Origin: Apodemus sylvaticus
Taxonomy: Eukaryota > Chordata > Mammalia > Rodentia > Muridae
Reading direction: 5' to 3'
Length of the DNA stretch: 64,000 nucleotides
NCBI RefSeq assembly: GCF_947179515.1
Contig: NC_067473.1
Coordinates: forward strand, 78,542,936-78,606,935
This document shows positions 33,607 through 44,579 of this stretch, in pieces. Position numbers and translations under genes: made by a program. The notes beneath the pieces are model-generated. The model did not search any database, was not told the DNA's origin, and saw only the letters and a list, made by a program, of their open reading frames with translations. Every line of letters starts with the position of its first letter. Within the stretch, counting starts at the first letter, position 1.

Positions 33607-34134
33607 TAGCATTGGGAAATGGCACTAGGTATCATTACTAGATCTGAAATTCCAAGATCATTCTAGAAGATTAATCAGAGCAGAAGAGAAATCATAAAGG
33701 AAATTGTTACTCAAGGCACAAATAGAAGCTTACCCATCACTCTCGGGCATACTCGAATCCTTAGCATTGTGAAAGAAGGAGTTGCCTTGAGACAAAAATC
33801 CACTAGAAAACTGTGTGAACTCAAAATAGTTGAGATTATTTTCCAGTGCATATTACATTTTTATCCCAACAATAATAACAAGAAGATGCTATGCACAAAA
33901 TGGTTTAGCTATTATGGCTTATAGCCTGTCTATAGAAACAAAGACGACATTCTAGAAGCATCTAGAAAAGGGAAAACAAAAATTACAAGTTACCAATGAA
34001 AAATGAAAAATATAGGATTCAGAATGACCCTGAACTTCTCCACCAGCAGCAGCATTATTTTCTAGAAAACAAAGAACAATTGTCCTTGAAAACACTAAGG
34101 TAGTTATTTTGAACCTTTAATTCTTTTCCCAGTC
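33605..34134. other. Unique AT-rich sequence
   Basis: Nothing recognised; 'aatgaaaaatgaaaaatat' short A-rich repeats near 33995. Confidence 0.45.
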
Positions 34135-34290
34135 ACACTGTCATTTATTCATAAAACAGTTTTCCTGAGAACTTACTACATGTTAGATATTCTGCTAAGC
34201 AAAGATGTGTACGCAAAACCATGAGCCCGAGCCCTTTTGGAGCCCACTCTAACTAGGAAAGTAGATAGAAACCATCATCCAAGGGAAGGG
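34135..34290. mobile_element. L2-like fossil
   Basis: 'tcatttattcataaaacagt', 'gagaacttactacatgttag', 'atattctgctaagcaaagat' and 'ttttggagcccactctaact' follow the L2 3' pattern (ttattgagcacctactatg, ctgtgctaggc, aaggagctcacagtct). Confidence 0.5.
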
Positions 34291-34373
34291 AAAATTGCCA
34301 ACACTCTGCCATCCAGCACTGTCCACACTGATGTAGAGATACATGGTTATGTTATTTAAAAGAGAGAAAGGGG

Positions 34374-34424
34374 GAGGAAGGAAGGAAGGAAGGAAAGAAG
34401 GAAGGTAGGAAGGAAGGAAGAAGA
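34374..34424. repeat. (GGAA)n microsatellite
   Basis: GGAA/GAAG units with a few interruptions. GGAA arrays are ETS-type binding sites in principle. Confidence 0.95.
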
Positions 34425-34745
34425 CCAACATAGATAACTGTGTTGAATATAGTTTCCTTACCTTACTTACATAAAGAATTACTTCTTCTCCTTTCTCTCT
34501 CTTACCTGCCCTCTTCTTGGCATTCTTATTTTACTATTCTATGGAAATCTTCAATCACTCTTCCCTACTCTGGGAAGAGCTGGCATTTTCTTCCAGGCTT
34601 TTACAGTCCAGCCTCAGTTTACCGTGCCCATTTTTCTCTCTCCATAAAACATTCCTTCCACCATCTTCCAATACTTTCAGGGCCTGGACATTCCAGCCCT
34701 GACAGCTCCCTGACTGGCTTTGCCTTTTCCTGTGTACTTGCTATC
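34425..34745. other. Unique sequence between opposed GGAA and TTCC arrays
   Basis: Pyrimidine-biased unique DNA. The 180-codon frame at 34440-34982 gets its length from the stop-poor TTCC array and is not a gene. Confidence 0.5.
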
Positions 34746-34930
34746 TTCCTCCTCCCTTCCTCCCTCCCTCCCTTCCTTCCTTCCTTCCTTCCTCCTTCCT
34801 TCCTCCCTTCCTTCCTTCCTTCCTTCCTTCCTTCCTCCCTTACTTTCTTCCTTTCCTTCCTTCCCCTTTCTGCACCATTCTGTTTTTCTTCCCTTCTCTT
34901 TTGTTTTTCCTCTTCCTTCTCCTTCCTCAT
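34746..34930. repeat. (TTCC)n pyrimidine tract
   Basis: CTTCC/TTCC units, densest at 34770-34845, then C/T-rich to 34930. It reads as GGAA on the other strand. Confidence 0.95.
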
Positions 34931-34985
34931 TCCTTATGTAGCCCAGGCTGGCCTCAATTGTACTATCCCGAATCCTTCCTAGCCC
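34931..34985 (-). mobile_element. Short B1 fragment
   Basis: 'tatgtagcccaggctggcct' followed by 'caattgtactatccc' is the antisense middle of a B1. Only about 50 bp remain. Confidence 0.65.
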
Positions 34986-37000
34986 CCATTCTCTAAGCTT
35001 CTTCCCCTGGAGTGGGCTGACAGGAGACAGGATCCCCCTATATCCTACATGAGAAGTGGTTTTTCCCAGCCTCCAAAGCAGAGCTCAGATGACACATGCT
35101 CAGTGCAGCCTCCCCATCCCACTCCCTCAGCCCCCCCTCCATCTCAGCCCAGCGTGCTCCCATCCCACTGAGCATGCCAGGACTCTCTAGGGCTTCTGTC
35201 TTCACTGCTGTTAGCTGCTCAGGTTTGTTGAACTATCATAATAAGTGGGAATAAAGATTTCCCCACAAATATTCTCTTTCTCCCTCCTACCTAGCTTCCT
35301 ACCCTCTGACTTCGATGGAGCTCTGTCTCAAATGTCAAGATGTCAAAAGAGAAACCATGTCCCCTCCTCCTACATACTGCACAAAAGCAACATATTCTCA
35401 ATGCATCATGCTTTTTTCTGGTGTATTTGCTTACCTCCTGACCTGTGTTATTTTTCAGGCTTAGATATTAAACCTTATAAATAAAACTCCCTGTCTTTAT
35501 TGAAACACAATTATGGGATTCAGGAATGCTCTGGTATTTTCTGAATTTTACTTTTAAGTCAGGGACAGTTGGTTGGATTTTTTTTAGGGTCTGGCTTTCT
35601 AGAGAGTTTTCCATTCGTTCACCGCCTGTATGGGACGGTGTTTGCCCTGTCCTTAGGAAGTTTGACAGGCATTATTTTGAAGGGAGCTATAACAGAGGTT
35701 TACTATGAACGTTGCACACAAATTATAAACATCATAAATGACAAGTGTTTTTCCTGACACAGGCAAGCAGGCCAGCTGTGAAGGAAACGGACATGCTGTT
35801 CTAGGGCAGCAAAAGCATGTGAAGGGGAAGCACAGCTCTTTTGTTTGGACCCATTTCCTATGAGAGTCTTTCATACCAAGTCTGTGCAATGCATACCAGC
35901 CCCCAGAGACGAGGTAGTTGTCCCCAAATGAACAGCAGGACAATATGATGAACTTCCAACTGCCTCACTCACATGTCCAGAGAACACTGCAATGTTCCAG
36001 TAACGGACAAAGGGAACGTGGGGAAAAAGAAAGCCAGGCCACTGCTTTCCTATTAGAGGCGCTGGCATGGCACTTCACCATTCATGGTTGGCCACTAATC
36101 TTGATTTAAAAGGTAAGGGGAAAAAGACAAAACAAACAGGAAAGTGGTTTAGACAAGATATTGAAGACACCTGGACTTCTAGAGACAGGGACTTCAGAGG
36201 ACCTAAAGCCCTCAGGGTAAGTGCCCACACCAGGTGGCTTCACCACAGCTCTGGATTTTATGTCGCCTCCTGGAGTTCCAAACATGGTGTGGGTTAAGAG
36301 CACTCCTGCTCGCCCAGGCAGGAAATGACAGTGGTTAAACTTGGCCAGCTTAAACCTGTTCAGTGCAAGGCTGTTGATTTTTGCTCTCCACAGTAAGTCT
36401 TTGGGGGCCAGACCATAAAGCTGACTTGTCACCTCTCTCTCTAAAGGTTGATTTAAGCACACATCAGTAGGGCTGAGCCCTCCACCACTCTACGGCTACC
36501 ACCTTACCGCCGACCCTACACCTACACTCAGAGATGTCCTGGGGTGGTGGGATGGCTTAGATGGCAGAGTGGTATGAGGAAGACCTCCAAAACTCTTGCC
36601 TGGACAGCGTCTGTCTCTGAACCTCTCAGGGAGGATCATGGAGGAGCAAGACCGCCTTTGTTTTATAAGTTCCGTATTGCACATGTTGCCGAATACTCAT
36701 ACTAACAGTTGGAGAAGATGCAGGGAAGGATTATTGGTAGAGTGGAAAGACGAGAGATTTCACCTCCCCACGAGAGATTTCACCTCCCACAAACACCTCC
36801 TTCCTGTGTGTATCAACAGAGTCAACATGATGCTAACTAGAGGGACAGGTCTCCTGTGTGAGCACAGGCTAGAGGATTCTCTAAGGTAAGGGGAGGGCAA
36901 CATGAACTCTAGGAGAAGAATCTGTTATCACAGTTGCCAGGGAAATTCTCCGAAGTCTCAGAGACAGAAAAGCCTCCTTTCCTGTGGCCATGAGATTTCT
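34986..37000. other. Unique sequence
   Basis: About 2 kb with no SINE or LINE recognised. It includes an 18-20-bp tandem duplication at 36751-36790 (cgagagatttcacctccc twice). Frames of 60-118 codons on both strands overlap and lack signatures. Confidence 0.45.
36751..36790. repeat. Tandem duplication, 20-bp unit x2
   Basis: cgagagatttcacctccc begins at 36751 and again at 36771. Confidence 0.95.
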
Positions 37001-37024
37001 CCCCCCCCCCCCCCCCCCGCCCCC
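37001..37024. repeat. Poly-C run (C18 G C5)
   Basis: Eighteen C, one G, then five C. On the minus strand it is a G18 run able to form G-quadruplexes. It may also be collapsed or miscounted in assembly. Confidence 0.95.
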
Positions 37025-37599
37025 AATAGTTTTGTGTTTGTTTTTCTTCAGTGTTTCTAGCACTGGTTGGTGATAGGTGGATGGACTGTTTGTATTTGCA
37101 TTCTGTCATTCACATCTTGAGTCTCATGTCTGCTAGTTTTACACTGTGGTTCATGTGTTCCTAGGGAAGGGCAGCAGTGGAGGAAGTATTTCTATGTAGT
37201 TAGCATTTTCTCAAACGTGTTGATTATTTTCTTGAGGTATGCCATAGGGGGCTCTTTCTGCCCACAAAGATGGTGTTTAGGTCCCGAAGATACAGCACAG
37301 GAGAACAAGAGAATACCTGGCCATCATTCACTGATGCCTTTCCTTAACTAGGTGCACACTACTTGCCAGTGGGAGTTTATTATGACAGAATGTACCAGGA
37401 AAATAAAAAAGAATTTTGGAGACAGTATACTGTCCCGCCAACCAAGCCACAGACAGGTACAAATAATGAAGGTTCTGAAGAAAGAAAGGCCTGGTTAAGT
37501 ACTGCTTGGGAGATGTCTGGGGGACAAGGCAGGAGTTGGGGGCCAAATGGAGGAAGTGATTTCTGCCCAAAGGACTAAGAAAAGGAAAGAACCTAAGAA
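37025..37599. other. Unique sequence, weak exon-like stretch
   Basis: An open frame at 37363-37578 is preceded by 'ttccttaactag' (acceptor-like) and contains 'acagacaggtacaa' (donor-like). Its TTG start, short length and lack of similarity to any protein I know argue against a gene. Confidence 0.35.
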
Positions 37600-38060
37600 A
37601 GATCACAAAGCATGCAGGGTTGTGGCGAGAAGGTTATCTCATTCTCCTGTGGAAGCTTCAAGAAGCACCTGATACCTAGAGAACAGGTAGTGGGGTTTGG
37701 GGAAGGGACATGGGTGGCGACGCGCTTGTGGGGAGGAAGAGCCAGGCCTGCATTCGTTCGCCACCGCCCAGATCCTTTCAGTCCCGTTACAGAGGCTGGG
37801 CAGAGCTGGATTAAACTGGGTTGGAAAACTCTGCTTAACGCATTAAAGAAACAACTTGCAGAAACATCTCCCTCCCTCCTTTCCTCCCCCAAAGAGTAAT
37901 GAGTCCAAATTGCTAATAAAACATAAAAACGCAAAAGATGTTGTGCATGGGCCATTTTTTCTGAGCTGGTTATTTTTTATGTCAGTTTTCCCACAGCTGT
38001 GAGCAATGCTATAACTATCAACTTACCAAATGCCCCAGTTTAAACGAAACTTTAAAAAAT
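37600..38060. promoter_or_regulatory. Candidate conserved enhancer-like segment
   Basis: The left part retains CpGs ('ggtggcgacgcgcttg', 'cattcgttcgccaccgc'). The right part is AT-rich with 'gagtaatgagtccaaattgc', 'taataaaacataaaaacgca' and 'ggttattttttatgtcag'. It is repeat-free. HOX/CDX-like TAATAAAA lies at about 37914-37921. Inference from composition. Confidence 0.3.
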
Positions 38061-39440
38061 ATATTTAGGGACTTTATAAAGATGAGGAGGGGAGCAGAGA
38101 AGTAAGATCTATTTTTTTCTTCTTCTTTTGTTAAGAAAGAAAGAAATTTGCCAAAGATTTGGTGTGGGGAGGATTGGCTTGAACTGGTAAGTCAGGGCAA
38201 ATAGCGGTTGAGAGTGTAGATAATTATTTTCTTTCTTCTTGCAAAGTCTGCCTGAAAAGTGATGCTGAGGTATCTGGTAGAAAGTCTGGGATGTAAGAAT
38301 GATTTGACGTTTGGGGTTAATTTACAGACTGGAATTTAGAGACAGATTAAACAAAGAGCCCTTCGTACACATAAGGGCACAAGAATCCCACACACAGGTC
38401 GTCCTACTGACAATTATTCTGGAGGCCTAACCTTCTAAGCGTAAGCAGGACTCAGGGAGCAGGTCTCCTATTTGCTGCCCTCTCACCTTAAGCTTATAAT
38501 GAAGCTGCAAAGCTTCTTGTTTGGAAATTTGTGAGTGTTGCGCTCCAAGAGGTGATGGCAGAAAGTTTAGGTAATAAATAAGGACCAGGTGTCCTGAAGA
38601 TGAATCTTGAATGCCAAACCTAGAATCGGCAAGGGAGGCACTATTCTCAGGCTCGGCAGCATCATTAGGAAGGTTCCGGGTTCTGTGCCCACCCCTTATA
38701 AATGCGCATGACTCAATATCCCCAATGAGTAATGTGGCTGGTGGCCATACCACCCTGCGCTCAGCTCTCAGAAGCTGCATTGGGTTGGGCTAGGTCTTCT
38801 CCTCATGAAGACCTCCGAAGAAGTCCTTCAAGTGTCCTGAGTCAGTCCCAAGTCACCCTCCTTGCTAATGAATGGGCCTTTCACACTCACAGATGCAGGT
38901 TTTTTAGAATCAAGCCAAGGCCTGTTTGTTTAAAAATTTTTTTAATGTAAAAGAGAAGTCAGGGTGGGGTTAGCTTAAGGGAGAGAGGAGGAAAGGCAGG
39001 AGAACTACAGACACCAGAGGAAAGTAACCCTTTGCAGGCCAAATCCCTCTAGTGGATGTATCAGAGCTGACTTGTCACGAGTTTTATTGGGATCAAATAA
39101 GGTCTTAGATAAGATTTGGGAGCCTGCTTTCTTTGTAGGAAACAAAGCTAGTGCTCCATGCTCTTGGAATTGCAGAGGAAGCTCTGGCTTGCCCCACGTG
39201 ACCTGCTCTAAATGAATGTTGAAGTCTGCAGAAGGTTCTAACTTTCCCTGGGTGGAGGCTGTTCAGCCTCACTGTGCAAAAACCAGTCAGAGTGGTCAGT
39301 GATATCTTCCTCGGAGTGTGTTCTAGCCAGTAGCCAAGGCTGTGGGTGAGCACTAGAGTTGACTACTGTTTGGGAGTACTCATCTTAAAGATGTAGAATA
39401 TTTGAAGTTTGCAATAAAAAAAAAATTACCTGACGCTACG
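38061..39440. other. Unique sequence, nothing recognised
   Basis: No repeat recognised. A minus-strand frame of 117 codons (38427-38780) lacks any signature or splice context. Confidence 0.45.
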
Positions 39441-39502
39441 GCAGAGGACCTGTGTCTATAGGTCCTTCGGTAAACTAAATGCACTTAGTTTACTTGCCTC
39501 TG
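39441..39502. other. Potential three-way-junction fold
   Basis: The outer stem CAGAG (39442-39446) pairs with CTCTG (39498-39502). Hairpin one is GACCT (39447-39451) with AGGTC (39460-39464). Hairpin two is GTAAACTAA (39470-39478) with TTAGTTTAC (39485-39493) around a 6-nt loop. All three pairings are perfect. It could be a palindromic transposon remnant, a structured RNA remnant or chance. Confidence 0.4.
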
Positions 39503-40689
39503 ACTTAAGAATCTGAATAAATGTACGAGGTATGTGAATGCTTTGTTCTGAGAATGACTCATTCTCTACACAGTCCCCTTAAATGATGGTGTTCAAGGGA
39601 GGAGTGGGAAGGGAGAAAATGCGATGGTGAGAAAGAACAGCCTTGCTGTTAGAGAGAGGTATTCGTTCAGCTTATCCAATCAGGAGACATTTCTAAGTGT
39701 GCAAATGAAATGAAGTTTTTCTGTATAGTTCCTTTTGATGTCATATATCTTCTGTATCACAGAAGGCAAGAAATATCAGGTCAATGGTTTTGAAGTTAGT
39801 TCATATTTATTTGAGAGATGTATTGGATGTGAAATAAAGTGCAGGCAACAAGGATCAGGTTCCTAGTAACAGATTTTAGACAAGCTTTTGCTTTGTCTTT
39901 GTAAGAAGGAATAGTCACTTTGTGCAAAATGCTAAAGGTTTGACAAACAAGGCTCTCTTTTAGTGGCCCTGCCTTCTTAACTGTGCATATCTTTGCATAA
40001 TTCCCCTAGCCTTAAAACCCCAGCCATCTTATATGAAATGTTAAACACAATCAAGTGTGTCACATTTGGTCCTGAGTTTTGGAACTTGCTCACTGTGATG
40101 GTGAAGAAGCCTCAGGAAACTTCCTACCCTAGGGAAAATGTGCAGTTCTCCTTTCTACCGTCCAGGTTTTGTTCAATAGATTTGCTAACTTAATGCTTCA
40201 GTTAAATGAATGACTGCCGCTCCTACAGCATCTTTTCAACTGAAGAATTACAAAGCATCAGTGCTGTTGCAGTGAGATTTACAGTTTGTTTCCTTTTATT
40301 CTTTTACTGCCTGGGTTTGTAAACATTGCTTCATACACTGATATTAGTTTTTCAGTTTTGGTGGTCACATTTATTGTGTTTTTATAATGAATTGATTATA
40401 CTTATATGAATAGAAACGTAGATTTGTGGAATTACAAAGGAGTTGCACAATCAGTGATACCTGTTTTTTTCTCTAAATTTTTATTACCAAAGTAACCAAA
40501 TCTTAATTATGATAAAGAGGTGAGAAAATGTGTAAAACACAAATACATTTATAGATAGTTAAGTTCTTCTATCAATAGGAGGTTTGGTGGATGTAGGATC
40601 TCCTCCCGTTTAAACGATGTAACTGGCTATTTTTATACAGCTTAAGCATCCCTATACTGAACATTTTAAATGTGAATAAATTCGATTTT
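39503..40689. other. Unique AT-rich sequence, nothing recognised
   Basis: No recognisable repeat; no exon-like frame. Confidence 0.45.
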
Positions 40690-40805
40690 TTAGTTTTGGT
40701 GGTGAGGTTCTACTATATAGCTCTGGTGGGCCTCCAACCTATGATTCTCTTGCCTGAGCCTTCTGAATGTGAAGACTATAGGCATGTGCCAAACACCTGA
40801 TAAAA
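40690..40805 (-). mobile_element. Diverged B1-type SINE
   Basis: Antisense B1 landmarks: 'ggttctactatatagctctg', 'gtgggcctccaacctatgat', 'tcttgcctgagccttctgaa', 'gactataggcatgtgcca'. Old copy. Confidence 0.7.
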
Positions 40806-40834
40806 TATGAAACACTATTTTTTTTTTAATTTAA

Positions 40835-41000
40835 GGGTGGGGACTTGTATCATGATGCATGTTTGGGGAGATCATAGGACAACCTGTGGGAGTCAGTCCT
40901 CTCATTCCATCATGTGGATTCTTAGAAACTAAACTTCAGTCAGCAGCCTTGGTGGCAAACAAGCTGAGCTTGTTTAACCACTGAGCTATCTCACAAATAC
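40835..41000 (-). mobile_element. B3-type SINE
   Basis: Antisense B3 landmarks: 'tcataggacaacctgtggga', 'gtcagtcctctcattccatc', 'atgtggattcttagaaacta', 'gtttaaccactgagctatct'. The tRNA-like head is at the right end. Confidence 0.8.
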
Positions 41001-41113
41001 GGAGTTTTTATAGTGTTGATAAGACATCACAGGTAGAAAAGTCCATTCCAACTTTAAACTTCAGTTCATGCATAAGATTGTTGAAAATATTATATAAAAT
41101 TATCTTCCACCAT

Positions 41114-41198
41114 GTGTATGTGTGTGTGTGTGTGTGGTGTTTGTTTCACATTTAGAGTTGGACCCATCTACTGGATGTGTGTGTGTGTGTGTGTGTGC
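41114..41198. repeat. Two (GT)n tracts separated by about 40 bp
   Basis: GT runs at 41114-41136 and 41176-41198. Confidence 0.95.
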
Positions 41199-42497
41199 AT
41201 ATACATAATTATTTCAAAATCTGTAACAAGTCTTAAAACCTGAGATATGTCTGGTCCCAGAAATTCTGGGTAAGGGATACTCAACACTTATTATCTTCTG
41301 ATAGAACTTCAATGTATCTCATAATCAATGACCTCACTGTGGCCTATGCCTTTGAGTTCTACCAGGGGCTGAGACTATGAAGTTTCCTTTTCAATTCCCT
41401 GCAACGCCCATCATTAGGAATGTATGCTCCCTTGTTCTTGCCCACCGTGGCCTAGCCCCAACCTGTTTTGCTCTACTTTAGTGACCCATGATGGTGCACA
41501 CTTCTGTGTGGGGTAAGCAGAGACTCTTAGTGAGAAAGAACTCTTAACCTCTGAGGAGCTAAGACTGTTTCCTTGAATTGGAAACATCACATACAAGTCC
41601 TACAAATGGGCTGGGGCTCTGCAGAGCTGTGGGAGGTGACTCAGCTTTTAGCAGTCACATAAGCAAAAGAGTGGATGTGGGAAAGGTCAGGCTTGTTTGA
41701 GAGAATGATGCATGTCCAATTTGGCTTAGCCAGCATTTTAGGGGATGTGTTGGTGAATGTTCGTAGACAACACTAAAGACATAAGATATGACCAATTACT
41801 GAATAGCATTTGCTTTGGTTAGCAATGAGAGCCTGTTTTGAGCAAGGAAATAAAATGATTAAAACTCCATTAGGTTTGTATTCTGGATTTGTTCCTGGAA
41901 AAGAAAAGAAAAATTAGTGAGAGAAAAAAAAAGATAAAACACAAATCAAGCCTGTATTTTAATTCATAACATTCTGCTTTATCGCCATTTTAATTTCTGT
42001 TTTGGTAAATAGGCAATGTCCTATGAAGTACTAGACTTGGGGAAACTCAGAAGGGTAGGTACACAGAGGTGCTATGCTCTATCTTTGCAACTCTTCTGAA
42101 TATAAAAAATTAATTCAAAGGAAACCACAAGAACAATATACAACTGTGGGCCTCTGTCCAGGACAGTGGTGGACAGTTTGCTTGGGTTAAAGTTTGTGGC
42201 TGCAAGCCAAGATCACCCAATTGAAATGTTTGTTGTTGTTTTCTGTGTCAAGATCCTTATTCCTGGAATGTCACCTGCTGCTGTGGCCCCTTCTGCTCTG
42301 GGTCCTGCACGGAAACGCTGCCAGCTTAGGCCAAGGGTGTGTCTGGATTTAGATGGACCAGTCAGGGAGCCTGGCTAGCTCAGGCTTCGTTTCCTTCTTC
42401 TTAACCAGTTGTTTCCCCAGTATTATCCTTCTTGAACATTCTCAGAGTTTTCTCTGACCTAGGCGAGGGAAAGCAAAATACTTTAAAAATCAACAAC
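41199..42497. other. Unique sequence, nothing recognised
   Basis: Repeat-poor; A-rich stretch near 41895-41940. Confidence 0.45.
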
Positions 42498-42640
42498 CAA
42501 GCCAGGCACTTTGGCTCATCACTTGGGAGACCGAGGAAAGGGGAAACATCATGAGTTCAGTGCCAGAATGAGCCGCACTGTTTCAGATCATTCTGGGACA
42601 GAGTGAGGAGGCCCTGTCTCAAACACAACAAAACAGCAGC
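42498..42640 (+). mobile_element. Diverged B1-type SINE
   Basis: 'gccaggcactttggctcatc', 'acttgggagaccgaggaaag', 'catgagttcagtgccagaat', 'aggaggccctgtctcaaaca', then an (ACAACA)-like tail. Old copy. Confidence 0.75.
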
Positions 42641-43229
42641 AATGTGAACAGCAAGCCCAAAACCTGTAACGTGCTTATTTGAGTTCACTGTCTCTTAGTG
42701 GCTGATTTTAACTGTATCTTTTAAATAAATCACAGGCCTGAATTTGGGTTGCTGAATTTCTACCTCAGAAATATTTTCTATTTTCATTAGTGAGTAATAA
42801 GAGAAGCTGATAGTTTAATAAAAAATACAACATATTTTATATGCAGATGCTGTATATGTAAGAGCAAGCGCATGGGGGAATATTTAGATTATATGGAATA
42901 ATTAGTCAACCTCATTTCTGATTCCATATATCTCCCATGTACCATATAAGGCAGAGACTATAAATGAATAACAACTCAAAGCCACAAAAGCTCACTAATA
43001 TAAAAACATATAAGTATGTGCCTGTTTGTGCAGTATGTGTGCACTCTACCAATTCCTAACAGTCTACTATTAAAAAGCAGGGGCAAGGCATCAGTTGAGC
43101 CATGTAGGGACATTTAGTGTGAGATGAACTGTTTCCCACTCAGACATGTGTCCCTTGCCTAATGTGTTCTTTTCTTAGAAAACAGTTTCTTATAACACAC
43201 TTTCATATACTCATTGAGACACATTGGAC
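42641..43229. other. Unique AT-rich sequence
   Basis: Nothing recognised. Confidence 0.45.
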
Positions 43230-43620
43230 CAGTACTTTTTTACTTAACTTTTTATTAATTCTTTACCATTTTCATATCCTGTACCTCAATTTTCCTCATC
43301 TCCCCATCCCCTCATTCCCACTTTCTACCCTTGCAACCTCCCCCATAAAAGAAAAAAAAAACTCATTGTGGAAGCTGTAATGTGTCACAGTGTTTCCCAT
43401 AAATAGACCTTTGTCCACATCTCTCTGCTTGCAAATGTTCATTGCAATGAGCCGTTGGTTTAGTTTGCAGCCTCTGGCTTCCATTACACTATCAATATTG
43501 GAATCGACAATATCAATACTCACCAGGACTTCTCTTGGATGTCCGACCGTTGCCCTGTGTCATGGAGATCCTGCACCTTTAGAGCTACAGGACTATGGGC
43601 CAGTCTTTTGTAAAAAGTAG
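43230..43620 (-). mobile_element. L1-like 3' UTR fragment
   Basis: The C/T-rich segment followed by 'gttcattgcaatgagccgtt', 'cctctggcttccattacact', 'caggacttctcttggatgtc' and 'tgtcatggagatcctgcacc' matches a rodent L1 3' region I recall, in antisense. It may belong to the same old insertion as 44580-45065, later split, since both lie on the minus strand. Confidence 0.55.
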
Positions 43621-44212
43621 TTTTTCTATTAATTCTTTCAGAATTTTATACAATGTGTGAAATTGATATTTAGCTCTAAATTCTTCCAAGATCTATCCCC
43701 ACCATTCCACCCACCCAACTTTGTGTCTTTTTATTTATAAAGTTTATCAAATCTAATTTACATTGACCAATTATCTCTGGTAGATATTTAAATAGAATCG
43801 AAAAGTGGTTGGTTACTCCAGTAATATTCATACCATTATTGTACCAATAGAAATGCCTTGCCAGGGCAGTCATTACTGTAGCTCCCAGGGTCTAGAGCTA
43901 GTTAAGACTGATGATTAGTTTTCTTCTTTGGAAGTGTTCATAGCATCTTACAGCACTATGAAGGAAGTTAGCCAATATAGATAAAACTTCAAGGTTAGTA
44001 CCATCTTGATTTCTCCATTTTCAATAACTCAAGTGTGTACAATTTTCAGCAGGTTCTGGAGGGCAACTAATAGAATAGCAATGAGGAGTATGTTTTGGTT
44101 TTGGGGGTCTACTCGCTAGCAACTTCAAAACCTAGTAGACTTTCTACTTGCTAGTCAGGAGTGAAGAGTAGGGGTGTTGTCCCTGTTATAGGGTAATTCC
44201 ATTTAAGTTCTT
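43621..44212. other. Unique sequence
   Basis: Nothing recognised. Confidence 0.4.
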
Positions 44213-44331
44213 TTTATATATGGATATGTGTATATGTATATGTATATGCATATGTATATGATGCATAAGATGCATATGATGTATATGTATACATATATGT
44301 ATGTGCATATATATACATATATTCATATATT
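44213..44331. repeat. (TATATG)n-type alternating purine-pyrimidine tract
   Basis: Variants of TATATG and TATACA/TGCATA over about 120 bp, almost strictly alternating purine and pyrimidine and strongly palindromic. Confidence 0.93.
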
Positions 44332-44367
44332 TAGGAAGCTTCTACAGTATTAAATTTTCATATTACT

Positions 44368-44578
44368 TTTTCAAAAAGTTTAAACGCATTATTTATTTAA
44401 AATATATGAGTACACTGTAGCTGTCTTCAGACACACCAGAAGAGGACACTGGATCCCATTACAGGTGGTTGTGAGCCACCATGTGGTTGCTGGGACTTGA
44501 ACTCAGGACTTACTGGAAGAGCAGTCAGTGCTCTTAACCTCTGAGCCATCTCTCCAGCTCCTTTCAGAAAGCTTTTAA
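44368..44578 (-). mobile_element. B2 SINE with imperfect target-site duplication
   Basis: The body at about 44385-44562 is a well-kept B2 in antisense: 'ctgtagctgtcttcagacac', 'ccagaagaggacactggatc', 'gtgagccaccatgtggttgc', 'gagccatctctccagctc'. Flanks 'tttttcaaaaagtttaaa' (left) and 'cctttcagaaagcttttaaa' (right) look like a worn duplication. The B2 internal Pol III boxes are in the tRNA-like head at the right. Confidence 0.93.
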
Positions 44579-44579
44579 A

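Noticed and set aside
34440..34982. Longest open frame in the window (180 codons)
   Set aside because: Its length comes from the TTCC/CT-rich tract, which lacks stop codons in this frame. The product is low-complexity LPSFLPSF.
37363..37578. Possible exon with acceptor-like and donor-like flanks
   Set aside because: TTG start, weak splice signals and no recognised protein. Such signals occur by chance every few hundred bases.
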